From Serratia marcescens subsp. marcescens ATCC 13880 (GTDB lineage: Bacteria > Pseudomonadota > Gammaproteobacteria > Enterobacterales > Enterobacteriaceae), in the NCBI RefSeq assembly GCF_017299535.1, contig NZ_CP071238.1, forward strand, positions 1,798,001 to 1,862,000: 64,000 bases of DNA, in the 5' to 3' direction. Made by a program: the position numbers and the translations under genes. Positions 40,367 to 49,365 of this stretch are shown here, piece after piece. Position 1 is the stretch's first letter. Each line of letters begins with the position of its first letter. The notes under the pieces are model-generated. The model made no database searches. It was not told where the DNA came from and worked only from the letters and a program-made list of their open reading frames with translations.

Positions 40367-41999
40367 TCATAGCGTCGCGGACGTCGAGAAGATCAAACGC
40401 TGGTCGCCGGTGTGGATCATTCCCATCGTGACCGCGCTGATCGGCGCCTGGATCCTGTTTTACCACTTCAGCCATCAGGGGCCGGTGGTGACGCTGGTGA
40501 CCTCGACGGCGGAAGGGCTGGAAGCGGGTAAAACCAAAATCAAAAGCCGCAGCGTTGACGTCGGCGTGGTGGAAACCGTCACGTTGAGCGATGACCTGAG
40601 CAAGGTGATGGTGCAGGCTCGCCTCAATTCCGGCATGGAAAAATTGCTGCGCCAGGATTCCGCTTTCTGGGTGGTGAAGCCGCAGATCGGCCGTGAAGGC
40701 GTCTCCGGGCTGGGCACGTTGCTCTCCGGCGCCTATATCGAACTGCAGCCGGGCAACAAAGGCAAAGACGGCAAAGACAACTATCAGCTGCTCGATGCGC
40801 CGCCGCTGGCCTCCCCGGATGCCAAAGGGTTGCGCATCGTGCTGGACAGCGAGAAGTCAGGCCAGCTCAACGCCGGCGATCCGGTGCTGTTCCGCGGTTA
40901 TCGCGTCGGGTCGGTGGAAACCAGCTACTTCGATCCTAAAGAACGCTCTATGCGCTATCAGCTGTTCATCACCGCGCCTTACGATCAGTTGGTCACCACC
41001 AACGTGCGTTTCTGGAAAGACAGCGGCGTGGCGTTTGACATGTCGGCGCAGGGCATGCGGGTGGAGATGGGCTCGTTGACCACGCTGTTCAGCGGCGGGG
41101 TCAGTTTTGACGTGCCGGACGGCTGGGATCGTGGCGAACAGGCGAAAGAGAAGGCGGAGTACCAGCTGTTCGACAACCAGCGCAGCACGCAGGATTCACT
41201 GTATACCGTGCATAAGGATTACCTGCTGTTCTTCTCCGACTCGGTACGCGGCCTGCAGCCGGGCGCGCCGGTCGAGTTCCGCGGCATCCGTCTGGGTACG
41301 GTGGCGCAGGTGCCGTTCTATAAAGACGGCATGGCGCAGCGTCTGGATAACGATTACCGCATTCCGGTGCTGATCCGCATCGAGCCGGATCGCTTCCAGA
41401 AACAGCTGGGCGGCAACTTCGATATTGAAGGGCACCTGAAAGATGCGGAGTCTCGCGGCATGCGCGCCTCGATGAAGTCCGCCAATCTGCTGACCGGTTC
41501 GCTGTACATCGATCTTGACTTCTATCCGCAGGAAAAACCGTGGAAAGGGCCGCGCGAGCTGTTCGGTTATCCGCTGATGCCGACCACCAGCGGCGGTCTG
41601 GCGCAGATCCAGCAGAAACTGATGCAGACGTTGGATAAGATTAATTCGATGCCGATCAATCCGATGATCAACGAAGCGACCAAGACGCTGGCAGAAAGTC
41701 AGAAAACCATGAAGTCGACGCAGCAGACCATGAAGTCGCTGAACGACATCATCGCCAGCAAAGAGATGCAGGCGCTGCCGCAGGACATGCAGAAAACGCT
41801 GCTGGAGCTGAACCGCAGCATGAAAGGGCTCCAGCCTGGTTCACCGGCTTACAACAAGATGGTGGGCGACATGCAGCGCCTCGATCAGGTATTGCGTGAG
41901 CTGCAACCGGTGCTGCGCACCCTGAATGAGAAGAGCAACGCGCTGGTGTTTGAAGCCGCCGGCAGCACTGACCCTCAGCCGAAGAAGGCCACGAAATGA
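40353..41999 (+). CDS. pqiB: PqiB, periplasm-spanning MCE protein
   Basis: PqiB (548 residues; E. coli 546) has one N-terminal membrane segment (SPVWIIPIVTALIGAWILFY) and three MCE domains that stack as rings, followed by a long C-terminal helix that forms a channel toward the outer membrane. The repeated MCE pattern is seen as RSVDVGVVE, GYRVGSVE and GIRLGTVAQV. I start at a GTG (40353), with AAGGAG seven bases upstream, matching E. coli; an upstream in-frame ATG would add nine residues inside pqiA. It overlaps pqiA by 14 bases and pqiC by four. Confidence 0.95.
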   Translation: MTENNHSVADVEKIKRWSPVWIIPIVTALIGAWILFYHFSHQGPVVTLVTSTAEGLEAGKTKIKSRSVDVGVVETVTLSDDLSKVMVQARLNSGMEKLLRQDSAFWVVKPQIGREGVSGLGTLLSGAYIELQPGNKGKDGKDNYQLLDAPPLASPDAKGLRIVLDSEKSGQLNAGDPVLFRGYRVGSVETSYFDPKERSMRYQLFITAPYDQLVTTNVRFWKDSGVAFDMSAQGMRVEMGSLTTLFSGGVSFDVPDGWDRGEQAKEKAEYQLFDNQRSTQDSLYTVHKDYLLFFSDSVRGLQPGAPVEFRGIRLGTVAQVPFYKDGMAQRLDNDYRIPVLIRIEPDRFQKQLGGNFDIEGHLKDAESRGMRASMKSANLLTGSLYIDLDFYPQEKPWKGPRELFGYPLMPTTSGGLAQIQQKLMQTLDKINSMPINPMINEATKTLAESQKTMKSTQQTMKSLNDIIASKEMQALPQDMQKTLLELNRSMKGLQPGSPAYNKMVGDMQRLDQVLRELQPVLRTLNEKSNALVFEAAGSTDPQPKKATK

Positions 42000-42556
42000 T
42001 GAAATGGATCCCGGTAGCCCTGGCGCTGTTACTCAGCGCCTGCAGCAGTTCGCCACAGAAGACTTACTATCAGTTGCCGGCGCTGGGTGCGCCTGCTGCA
42101 GCCAGCAGCAGCGGCGCTTCCACGCGCCAGCTGTGGCTGGAACACGTGAGCGTGGCGGATTATCTGGCGCAGAACGGCGTGGTGTATCAGACCAACGACG
42201 TACAGTATGTGATAGCCCAGAACAACCTGTGGGCCAGCCCGCTCGACCAGCAGCTGCAGCAAACGCTGGTCACCAACCTGAGCAGCGCGCTGCCGGGCTG
42301 GGTGGTCTCTTCGCAGCCGATGAGCAGCGATCAGGATGTACTGAACGTGACCATCAGCGGCTTCCACGGCCGTTTTGACGGCAAGGCGATCATTCGCGGC
42401 GAGTGGGTGCTGAATCGCCAGGGGCGCTTGATCAAACGGCCTTTCAGCCTGGAATTGAAACAGGGTGAAGACGGCTATGATGCCCTGGTGCGCACCCTGG
42501 CGCAGGGATGGCAGCAGGAAGCTCAGGCTATCGCAGCACAGATGGGCGGCATTTAG
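41996..42556 (+). CDS. pqiC: PqiC, outer-membrane lipoprotein of the Pqi system
   Basis: PqiC (YmbA, 186 residues) is a lipoprotein with a signal peptide and lipobox LLSAC, so the mature protein begins at the cysteine near residue 16. It is anchored to the outer membrane, where it contacts the tip of PqiB. The fold is of the ABC-transporter auxiliary component type (YYQLPALG near the start). The ATG overlaps the pqiB stop, with AAGG seven bases upstream. Confidence 0.94.
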   Translation: MMKWIPVALALLLSACSSSPQKTYYQLPALGAPAAASSSGASTRQLWLEHVSVADYLAQNGVVYQTNDVQYVIAQNNLWASPLDQQLQQTLVTNLSSALPGWVVSSQPMSSDQDVLNVTISGFHGRFDGKAIIRGEWVLNRQGRLIKRPFSLELKQGEDGYDALVRTLAQGWQQEAQAIAAQMGGI

Positions 42557-42826
42557 TCATAATTTGGTCTAAAATCGTCTAATCCCTGTCGGCGTGAAAA
42601 TCCGTTTTTTCTCGTTGGCAGGGATTTATATTTTATTTCAAACAGTTAAACCCTTTCCCGGCAGATCAGCCACTTAGCATTTTCCTCGGGCGTAGCTCAC
42701 AAATATGACATTGGCGTGAATTTTGCGCATTGATCTTCTCTTCTTTTAGCGCTATTGATTACTCGTGGCTGCGCAAAAAGCAGCCATTGTTTTCTTTCCA
42801 CCAGACCAAAATGAGGGAAACGAGGC

Positions 42827-42997
42827 ATGAAGAGACAGAAACGCGATCGTCTGGAAAGGGCGCATTCGAGAGGGTATCAGGCAGGTATTTTAGGGCGTTC
42901 CAGGGAACATTGTCCCTACCAATCATCGGTGGACGCCCGGTCTCAATGGCTGGGAGGTTGGCGAGAAGCCATGGAAGACAGGGCTGTGACCGCTTAA
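42827..42997 (+). CDS. rmf: Ribosome modulation factor
   Basis: RMF (56 residues; E. coli 55) binds 70S ribosomes in stationary phase and dimerises them into inactive 100S particles. The sequence MKRQKRDRLERAHSRGYQAG and the central RSQWLGGWREAMEDR match E. coli RMF almost throughout; there is one extra residue near 35. GAGGGAAA and GAGG lie just upstream of the ATG. The 270 bases before it (42557-42826) are AT-rich and contain no other gene; regulation by ppGpp and CRP is known in E. coli but I could not place sites. Confidence 0.96.
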   Translation: MKRQKRDRLERAHSRGYQAGILGRSREHCPYQSSVDARSQWLGGWREAMEDRAVTA

Positions 42998-43023
42998 GCG
43001 GCTCCCTGTCAAATAAAAGGAAT

Positions 43024-43049
43024 AACCTCCGCCCTTGGCGGAGGTTTTT
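43024..43049. terminator. Terminator after rmf, shared with the convergent FabF-like gene
   Basis: AACCTCCGCC and GGCGGAGGTT pair around a CTT loop, followed by TTTTTG. It lies between the convergent rmf and fabF-like genes, 11 bases after the latter's stop on the minus strand. Confidence 0.9.
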
Positions 43050-43060
43050 GTTTGTGCCGT

Positions 43061-44338
43061 TTATTCGTCCTGCCAGCGTTTCAGTAGAATACTCGCATTC
43101 ACGCCGCCAAAGCCGAAGCCGTTCGATAAGGCGTAGGTTATGCTCATCGATTCAGCCCGTTTCGCGACCAGGTGCAAACCTGCCGCCGCCGGATCGGGAT
43201 TGTCCAGATTCAGCGTCGCCGGGGCGATCTGGTCGCGCAGAGCCAAGGCGGTAAAGATGGTTTCCAGCCCGCCGGCGGCGCCGAGCAGGTGCCCGGTGGC
43301 GGATTTTGTCGAGGTTACCGCGACGCTCCCTGTCGTGCCAAACAGGTGTTTGATGGCATTGATTTCACCCAGATCGCCCACGGGCGTTGAGGTCGCGTGC
43401 GCGTTTAAATGCTGAACCTCTTCTGGGGCGACGTTCGCCTGCTTCAACGCGGTTTTCATCGCCCGATAAGCACCGTTGCCGTCTTCGGCACCGGAGGTCA
43501 TGTGGTAGGCGTCGGCGCTGGTGCCATAACCGACGATTTCCGCGAGCGGTGTGGCGCCGCGCGCCCGCGCGTGTTCCAGCGTTTCAATCACCAGCATGCC
43601 GGCGCCTTCCCCCATGACAAATCCGTCTCGCGCGCTGTCAAAAGGCCGAGAAGCCTGCCTTGCCAACTCGGCCGGTGCGGTGGACATAGCGCGCGCGGCG
43701 GCGAATCCGCCCAGGCTGACGGTGTCGATAGCGGCTTCGGTACCGCCGCACAGCGCGATATCGGCCTCATCATTGCGGATCAGACGCACGGCGTCGCCAA
43801 TGGCTTGCACGCCGGCCGCACAGGCGGTGACCGGTGCGCCAATCGGGCCTTTGAAGTGATGCTTGATGGAAACATGGCCGGCCGCCAGATTGACCAGGAA
43901 AGAGGGGATGGTGAAGGGCGACAGGCGCTTGGCGCCGCGGTTGTCGGTGGTGCGTACCGCCTGGGCAATCGCCGGAAAGCCGCCAATGCCCGAGGCGATG
44001 ACGGTGGCGGTGCGCTCTTGTTTTTCCTCCGTATCGGCTATCCAGCCGGCCTGACGAACGGCTTCATCCGCCGCCGCCATGGCAAACAGGATAAAGCGAT
44101 CCATTTTCTTTTGGTCTTTGGGGGCGACGGAAGCGTCGGGGTTGAAGCCCGCTTCAGCATCCTGCGCCAGCGCCGGAACCTGACCTCCGACCTTGATCGG
44201 TAAATCTGCAACGATCTCGTCAGGTAAAGCCCGAATGCCGGACTCTCCTTTTAACAAACGTTGCCAGATGGTCTCCACGCCGCACCCTAACGGTGAAACG
44301 GCACCCATGCCGGTAATAACGATACGACGATTGCTCAT
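43061..44338 (-). CDS. Second FabF-type 3-oxoacyl-ACP synthase (KAS II paralogue)
   Basis: This 425-residue protein is a complete condensing enzyme of the FabF family. The catalytic triad is intact: Cys173 (TACAAG), His314 (NAHATSTP) and His350 (KSATGHLLGAAG); the gatekeeper loop reads NGFGFGGVN. It would extend acyl-ACP with malonyl-ACP. The usual housekeeping fabF sits in the fabH-fabD-fabG-acpP cluster, which is not here, so this is probably a paralogue; E. coli has no gene between rmf and fabA. It overlaps by four bases an upstream HxlR regulator, so the two form an operon. No dedicated acyl carrier protein is nearby, which argues against a full polyketide pathway. Confidence 0.92.
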   Translation of the reverse strand: MSNRRIVITGMGAVSPLGCGVETIWQRLLKGESGIRALPDEIVADLPIKVGGQVPALAQDAEAGFNPDASVAPKDQKKMDRFILFAMAAADEAVRQAGWIADTEEKQERTATVIASGIGGFPAIAQAVRTTDNRGAKRLSPFTIPSFLVNLAAGHVSIKHHFKGPIGAPVTACAAGVQAIGDAVRLIRNDEADIALCGGTEAAIDTVSLGGFAAARAMSTAPAELARQASRPFDSARDGFVMGEGAGMLVIETLEHARARGATPLAEIVGYGTSADAYHMTSGAEDGNGAYRAMKTALKQANVAPEEVQHLNAHATSTPVGDLGEINAIKHLFGTTGSVAVTSTKSATGHLLGAAGGLETIFTALALRDQIAPATLNLDNPDPAAAGLHLVAKRAESMSITYALSNGFGFGGVNASILLKRWQDE

Positions 44339-44862
44339 GACGACTCCTTGGTAAGTTCGGATAAATCGGCGAGGCGCCGTTGCCGCATCAGTGCGGCGCG
44401 TTGATGTATGCCTTCATTTGCCGCAGGCCCTGGCGCCAGCGTAATAAACTGCGGCGGCACCGGTTGTTGGCTATCGATATTGACCAACTGGACCTGGATC
44501 GGCCGATCGGTGCGGCTGTCGACTAACAAGGCGCTAATGTCACCGTCGATCAAATGGCGATTGCCCCATTCTGAGAGAGCTGCCAGCACGGGGAGAAAAT
44601 CGTTGCCGCGTTCGGTGAGCAGATACTGATAGCGGACCGGCCGCGTTTGATAACGTTGCTTATGCAGAATGCCGTGGGCCACCAAATCCTTCAGGCGTCG
44701 GGCCAGGAGAGTCGGTGACATCCCCAGGCTTTGTTGGAATTCGTCGAATTTGGACAACCCCTGAAAGGCATCACGCAGGATCAGGATGCTCCACCATTCT
44801 CCGACACGATCTAATGAACGTGCGACGGGGCAAGGTGCATCGCTAAAGCGGGTTTTTTGCAT
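44335..44862 (-). CDS. HxlR-family transcriptional regulator with C-terminal extension
   Basis: This 175-residue protein starts with the HxlR winged-helix domain (about 10-105), including CPVARSLDRVGEWWSILILRDAF and SPTLLARRLKDLVAHGIL, followed by about 65 unassigned residues. Typical HxlR proteins are 100-120 residues, so it is long. Its only cysteine is Cys11, at the position where some HxlR regulators sense quinones, aldehydes or oxidants. The start at 44862 has AAAGGG five bases upstream, better than an in-frame ATG at 44883. It likely controls its own operon with the FabF paralogue. Confidence 0.9.
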   Translation of the reverse strand: MQKTRFSDAPCPVARSLDRVGEWWSILILRDAFQGLSKFDEFQQSLGMSPTLLARRLKDLVAHGILHKQRYQTRPVRYQYLLTERGNDFLPVLAALSEWGNRHLIDGDISALLVDSRTDRPIQVQLVNIDSQQPVPPQFITLAPGPAANEGIHQRAALMRQRRLADLSELTKESS

Positions 44863-45178
44863 ATCGGCCCTTTGTCGGTACATTTATTGTAGTTACGTGG
44901 ATGGTTATACTAGGTGATTTTAAGGGGCAAGAAAATAACCGGACGCAAAAACCGCTATCGTGTCGATAGCTGGCTGTGGGGAGGGGGCGCTCAACCGGCC
45001 TGTGGCTTTGTCCGTTTCGGTAGAGACATGCGGGATAAACCGGTTCGGTAGCGGGCGATTAAAGGAGGTGGGTAGTCTTTAAACGGTAAGAGAAAGAAAT
45101 GCCATCACGCTGGGCGTGATGGCATGCATGCGAAGAGCATTAGCAAAGAAGACGATGGCCGCCCTCTTGTCTGCGTGA
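44863..45178. other. Gap between fabA and the HxlR gene
   Basis: These 316 bases contain no ORF. A seven-base inverted repeat, GCTATCG/CGATAGC with a TGT loop, lies at 44954-44970, about 100 bases upstream of the HxlR start, and could be an operator or a weak terminator. A TATAAC-like -10 for the HxlR operon is near 44910 on the minus strand. The fabA terminator is at the other end. Confidence 0.45.
45099..45125 (-). terminator. Terminator of fabA
   Basis: ATGCCATCACG pairs perfectly with CGTGATGGCAT. On the minus strand the stem is followed by TTCTTTCTC. It lies about 55 bases after the fabA stop. Confidence 0.8.
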
Positions 45179-45697
45179 TTAGAACGCTGTGGTATCCTTG
45201 AACAGACCCACTTTCAGATCGGTGGCGGTATAGATCACTTCACCGTCAACCAGCACTTCGCCATCGGCGACGCCCATGATCAGCTTACGGGTGATGACGC
45301 GTTTGAAGTTAATACGGTAGGTCACTTTTTTCGCGGTTGGCAGCACCTGGCCGGTAAACTTGACTTCACCAACGCCCAGCGCGCGGCCTTTGCCTTCGCC
45401 ACCCAGCCAACCGAGGTAGAAACCGACCAACTGCCACATTGCATCCAGGCCCAGACAGCCTGGCATGACCGGATCGCCGATAAAGTGGCAACCGAAGAAC
45501 CATAGGTCCGGATTAATATCCAGCTCCGCTTCCACATAACCTTTGTTGTGAGTCCCGCCGTCTTCGGTCATCTTGACCACGCGGTCCATCATCAACATGT
45601 TACCTGCCGGCAACGGTGGGCCACCGGCGCCGAACAGCTCGCCACGGCCGGATGCTTCGAGGTCTTCTTTCGTATAGGAATCGCGTTTATCTACCAT
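45179..45697 (-). CDS. fabA: 3-hydroxydecanoyl-ACP dehydratase/isomerase
   Basis: FabA (172 residues, same length as E. coli) dehydrates 3-hydroxydecanoyl-ACP and isomerises trans-2- to cis-3-decenoyl-ACP, the first committed step in unsaturated fatty acid synthesis. The hot-dog active site is seen in [21 protein letters not shown], with the catalytic His near 71 and Asp near 85. The promoter region carries recognisable FadR and FabR sites. The nearby HxlR/FabF-paralogue operon is also a fatty-acid gene pair. Confidence 0.98.
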   Translation of the reverse strand: MVDKRDSYTKEDLEASGRGELFGAGGPPLPAGNMLMMDRVVKMTEDGGTHNKGYVEAELDINPDLWFFGCHFIGDPVMPGCLGLDAMWQLVGFYLGWLGGEGKGRALGVGEVKFTGQVLPTAKKVTYRINFKRVITRKLIMGVADGEVLVDGEVIYTATDLKVGLFKDTTAF

Positions 45698-45735
45698 GTT
45701 CTCAGTAAGCCTTATTTTAATGAAGGACGCAGGTT

Positions 45736-45753
45736 AGCTAACACGTGTACGCT
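45736..45753. promoter_or_regulatory. FabR operator of fabA
   Basis: The near-palindrome AGCTAACACGTGTACGCT, read on the minus strand as AGCGTACACGTGTTAGCT, matches the E. coli fabA FabR site. FabR represses fabA according to the unsaturated acyl supply. It is 39-56 bases upstream of the start codon. Confidence 0.75.
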
Positions 45754-45770
45754 GAACAAGTCCGATCAGC
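45754..45770. promoter_or_regulatory. FadR operator of fabA
   Basis: On the minus strand this reads GCTGATCGGACTTGTTC, very like the E. coli fabA FadR site, where FadR activates the gene in the absence of long-chain acyl-CoA. It abuts the FabR site and overlaps the last codons of lonH. Confidence 0.7.
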
Positions 45771-47514
45771 CGTGGTTGAACCAGTTGAGCCAGCGCAGCG
45801 GCCACGGACGACGGCGTTCCTGCAGGCTCACCTGCGCAATCCGTTCCTGAATGGCCGCCAACAAATTCGGCTGTTGTTCGTCAGAGTAGAGGCAACCTGT
45901 GAGCAAAGGCAAGGCTTCCGCCGCGCTCTCTACCGCCCACAGATGGAATTGCCCTTCGCGTACCGCGTCGACGATATCCTGGCGCAGGCACAGGTGGCGC
46001 ACGTTGGTCGCGGGCAATACGACGCCCTGTTTGCCCGTCAGACCGCGGCGTACACAAACCTCGAAGAAACCTTCGATCTTTTCGTTAACGCCACCTATCG
46101 GCTGTACGTTGCCGAATTGGTCGACGGAGCCGGTGACGGCGATCTGCTGGGTGATCGGTTGCTGTGACAGGGCGCTGATCAATGCGCACAGCTCAGCCAG
46201 CGAGGCGCTGTCACCGTCCACTTCACCATAAGATTGCTCAAAGACGATGGAAGCGGAGAAGGGCAGTTGCTGATCAAGATCCAGTTCGGCGATCAGGAAC
46301 GCCTGCATGATCATCATGCCTTTAGCATGCAGGTTGCCGCCCAGTTCAGCTTTGCGCTCGACGTCGGTGAACTCGCCGTCGCCGAGATGCACAACGCAAC
46401 TGATGCGCGACGGTTCGCCAAAGCTGCGTGGATGACCGGGATAATCCAGGACTGACAGACCGTTGATCTGTCCGACCACTTCACCCTCGGTCTCAATCAG
46501 GATCTGACCCAACTCAATCTCATCCTGCATACGCTCGGCCAGATAGCTTTCACGCCATTCTCGGGCATTTAACGCCGCCTCGAACGCTTTGGCCGTAATG
46601 CGATCTTCTTCGGCATACAGTGCGGCTTCGGATAGCTGCTGGCCAATCCAAACCGGCGAGAGTGGCAGTATGCCCTGATCGCCACTGTAACGCACAGCCT
46701 GGACGATCAGCGGCGGCCAGGCGTCGGTCGCCAGCATCGGCAACTGCTGGTCGGCAATCACGCCGTTGACGTAACCGCACCACTGCGCCATATCATCAAC
46801 TTCAGTCAGCTGCAGATCGTCTTCGAATTCACCGTAGATCGCTTGTTCGCTCAGTTCCGGCTCGATATCGTGAAAATCGGCCAGGCCGTGACGGTCGCCG
46901 ACTACAATCAGCCGCAGATCCAGCGGCATCGGTGGAATGGCTACCGGCAGCGGGCGGGTTTCGTCTGGCGATACCCAGTGGAACTGACGCTGGCCGATCA
47001 TCTGTTTCAGCCGCAGCCACAGCAACGGCTGAGCAAGCAGCGCCCGCGCCGACAGAATCAGAATGCCGCCGTTGGCCTGGTGCACCAGACCCGGTTGCAG
47101 GGTAATGTCGCCATTGTGGATCCGTACGCAGCCAAACAGCTGTTCCGGCTCAATCCACTCCTGGAACAGACAAGCGCCGCCGGCGGCAAAAGGTTCATCG
47201 CCACGGCTGGCAGGCTCGACGCTGACCTTGCCATCCTGAATGACATAGTGGCTGCCGCGGCATGCCGTATTTTTCGGCAGCAGTGGTTTGACGGCGTGAG
47301 CGATCAGTTCCAGATACTCACGCGTTTCTTGCGCTTTCAACAGCATGAAACGCGGTGGCGATTGGGGGTGGCAAAATAGCGTCAGGGCATTTTCCAGCCG
47401 AGGCTGAATGGCGGAAAAGGGCACGGGTGCCAACTGAGCGGCGGTATCAAATATCGCCTGATAAGGCGTTACGTCCGGCAATAAAGATTGCCATTCAAGT
47501 CGGTTATTGGTCAA
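45766..47514 (-). CDS. lonH: LonH (YcbZ), Lon-like protease homologue
   Basis: This 582-residue protein (E. coli 586) is Lon-like. The N-terminal part resembles a degenerate ATPase (for example QPGLVHQANGGILI), and the C-terminal part is a Lon protease domain with the catalytic serine in EVDGDSASLAEL and the lysine in GGVNEKIEGFF. Cellular substrates are unknown. The start is a TTG: no in-frame ATG lies near, a stop codon lies two codons upstream, and MTNNRLEWQSLLPDVTPYQ matches the E. coli N-terminus. No good ribosome site is seen. Its end overlaps the fabA FadR site. Confidence 0.92.
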   Translation of the reverse strand: MTNNRLEWQSLLPDVTPYQAIFDTAAQLAPVPFSAIQPRLENALTLFCHPQSPPRFMLLKAQETREYLELIAHAVKPLLPKNTACRGSHYVIQDGKVSVEPASRGDEPFAAGGACLFQEWIEPEQLFGCVRIHNGDITLQPGLVHQANGGILILSARALLAQPLLWLRLKQMIGQRQFHWVSPDETRPLPVAIPPMPLDLRLIVVGDRHGLADFHDIEPELSEQAIYGEFEDDLQLTEVDDMAQWCGYVNGVIADQQLPMLATDAWPPLIVQAVRYSGDQGILPLSPVWIGQQLSEAALYAEEDRITAKAFEAALNAREWRESYLAERMQDEIELGQILIETEGEVVGQINGLSVLDYPGHPRSFGEPSRISCVVHLGDGEFTDVERKAELGGNLHAKGMMIMQAFLIAELDLDQQLPFSASIVFEQSYGEVDGDSASLAELCALISALSQQPITQQIAVTGSVDQFGNVQPIGGVNEKIEGFFEVCVRRGLTGKQGVVLPATNVRHLCLRQDIVDAVREGQFHLWAVESAAEALPLLTGCLYSDEQQPNLLAAIQERIAQVSLQERRRPWPLRWLNWFNHG

Positions 47515-47724
47515 AGTGTTAGATGCAATCGTTAAAAAGGGAAAGGGCGATTATACAAGAATAACGGCGGCTTGATACATGCGGAGTGCCAGTTGGCATC
47601 AGGGAGTTTGACATCGCGCGGTGACTGTGCAAAAAACAGTCTAAAAGACGGTTTAATTGCCGGGGAAATTCGGCGCAAAGCTGTTATGCTTATTTGAAGT
47701 TACGCGGTCACTGAAGAGCTCAAG

Positions 47725-48183
47725 ATGAAATATCAGCAACTGGAAAATCTGGAGAGCGGTTGGAAATGGAAGTACCTGGTGAAGAAGCACCGGGAAGGGG
47801 AACTCATTACCCGCTACATTGAAAACAGCGCTGCTCAGGAGGCGGTTAACGAGCTGCTGAAGCTGGAAAATGAGCCGGTCAAGGTACTTGCATGGATTGC
47901 CGCTCATATGAATCCGGAACTGGATAACCGGATGAAACAAACGATCCGCGCCCGCCGCAAACGTCATTTTAACGCAGAACATCAGCATACGCGTAAAAAA
48001 TCTATCGATCTGGAGTTTTTGGTTTGGCAACGATTGGCTGCCCTGGCGCGCCGCCGTGGCGTTACGCTGTCGGAAACCGTTGTGCAGCTTATCGAAGACG
48101 CTGAACGCAAAGAAAAGTATGCGAACCAGATGTCGTCGTTGAAAGAAGACTTGAAGGCGATTCTGGGCAAAGATTCCAAGTAA
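47725..48183 (+). CDS. matP: MatP, macrodomain Ter protein
   Basis: MatP (152 residues; E. coli 150) binds matS sites in the terminus region and organises the Ter macrodomain, partly by displacing MukBEF from it; mukFEB lies 35 kb away in this window. The N-terminal domain begins [27 protein letters not shown] ribbon-helix-helix segment and a C-terminal coiled coil for tetramerisation follow ([37 protein letters not shown]). It faces away from lonH and converges with ompA across a shared terminator. Confidence 0.96.
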   Translation: MKYQQLENLESGWKWKYLVKKHREGELITRYIENSAAQEAVNELLKLENEPVKVLAWIAAHMNPELDNRMKQTIRARRKRHFNAEHQHTRKKSIDLEFLVWQRLAALARRRGVTLSETVVQLIEDAERKEKYANQMSSLKEDLKAILGKDSK

Positions 48184-48242
48184 GCGCGTGAGAACGCCTC
48201 TATGGCGCCAGGCATTGAATGTTCTGGCAACAAGAGGACGAA

Positions 48243-48270
48243 AAAAAACCCCGCATTGGCGGGGTTTTTT
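48243..48270. terminator. Shared terminator of matP and ompA
   Basis: CCCCGC and GCGGGG pair with an ATTG loop, flanked by A8 on one side and T6 on the other, so it works on both strands between the convergent genes. Confidence 0.92.
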
Positions 48271-48285
48271 ATTAGGCGAGTAAAC

Positions 48286-49365
48286 TTAGCCCTGAGGCTG
48301 AGTTACAACGTCTTTGATACCTTTAACTTCGATCTCTACGCGACGATCTGGTGCCAGGCAAGCGATCTGAGCTTTGGTAGCGCGGCCAGATTTGTAGCCA
48401 CAGGTGTTGCCTGTAACTGCATCTGCTTCACCCATACCACGTGCAGAGATTTTGTCTGACGGGATGCCTTTGGAGACCAGGTAGTCAACAACGCTCTGTG
48501 CGCGTTGTTCAGACAGTTTCTGGTTGTACTGGTCAGAACCAACGGCGTCGGTGTAACCCAGAACAACTACGGAGCCGTCTTTAGGATCCATGGAGCTCAG
48601 CTGGGTGTACAGCTGATCCAGAGCCTGCTGGCCTTCTGCTTTCAGAGTAGATTTGTTGAAGTTGAACAGCACGTCAGACTTCAGAGTGAAACGCTTGGTT
48701 TCAACAACTGGAGCTGGAGCCGGAGCTGGTGCTGGAGCAACTACGTCATCCTGACCGAAGCGGTAAGAAACGCCCAGGCTCAGCATGGTGTTGTCTGGAC
48801 GTGCGCCAACGGTACCTGCGTCACCGATGTTGCTTACGAACTGGTAATCCAGACGGGTAGCCCAGTTTTTGGTCAGTGCGTATTCAACACCAACAGCAGC
48901 CAGCGGAGAAACGCCGGTGTCGTGGTCGCTCAGACGCTGACCAGTACGGCCGTAGTTAGCTTTGGAGTCTGCACGCCATACCATACCACCCAGACGAGTG
49001 TAGATGTCCAGATCGTCAGCAATTGGGTAGCTCAGTTTAGCGGCCAGTTGAACGCCCTGCGCTTTGAAAGCACCGTTGTTCACGCTGCCTTTGTAAGGCA
49101 TGCGGCCGAGCCAGTCATAGCCCAGCTCGAAGCCCAGGTATTGGTTTGCCTGGTAGCCCAGGAACGCGCCGGCACCCAGCTGATCTTTATGGGTTGGGCC
49201 GTTGCCGATACCGTTCTGGTAACCGTTGCCGTAGAAACCAGTGTCATGGTACTGGGACCAGCCCAGTTTAGCACCGGTGTACCAGGTGTTATCTTTTGGA
49301 GCGGCTTGCGCTACGGTAGCGAAACCTGCCAGTGCCACTGCTAATGCGATAGCTGTCTTTTTCAT
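48286..49365 (-). CDS. ompA: Outer membrane protein OmpA
   Basis: OmpA (359 residues) joins the outer membrane to peptidoglycan. A signal peptide ([21 protein letters not shown]) is followed by an eight-strand barrel (about 22-195), a Pro-Ala hinge ([11 protein letters not shown]), and an OmpA-like peptidoglycan-binding domain with the [16 protein letters not shown] segment and a cysteine pair (GNTCGYKS and [10 protein letters not shown]). GAGG precedes the chosen ATG by seven bases; the in-frame ATG 30 bases upstream is rejected. The leader is long, as in E. coli, where it stabilises the mRNA. Confidence 0.97.
   Translation of the reverse strand: MKKTAIALAVALAGFATVAQAAPKDNTWYTGAKLGWSQYHDTGFYGNGYQNGIGNGPTHKDQLGAGAFLGYQANQYLGFELGYDWLGRMPYKGSVNNGAFKAQGVQLAAKLSYPIADDLDIYTRLGGMVWRADSKANYGRTGQRLSDHDTGVSPLAAVGVEYALTKNWATRLDYQFVSNIGDAGTVGARPDNTMLSLGVSYRFGQDDVVAPAPAPAPAPVVETKRFTLKSDVLFNFNKSTLKAEGQQALDQLYTQLSSMDPKDGSVVVLGYTDAVGSDQYNQKLSEQRAQSVVDYLVSKGIPSDKISARGMGEADAVTGNTCGYKSGRATKAQIACLAPDRRVEIEVKGIKDVVTQPQG

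Noticed and set aside
43061..44338. FabF-like gene as part of a polyketide cluster
   Set aside because: No acyl carrier protein, acyltransferase or chain-length factor is near; neighbours are rmf and fabA.
47725..48183. matS sites (GTGACRNYGTCAC) associated with matP
   Set aside because: A partial visual scan found none that fits; a pattern search is needed to be sure, so none is reported.
48700..48740. Pro-Ala repeat in ompA as a tandem DNA repeat of interest
   Set aside because: This is the normal OmpA hinge.
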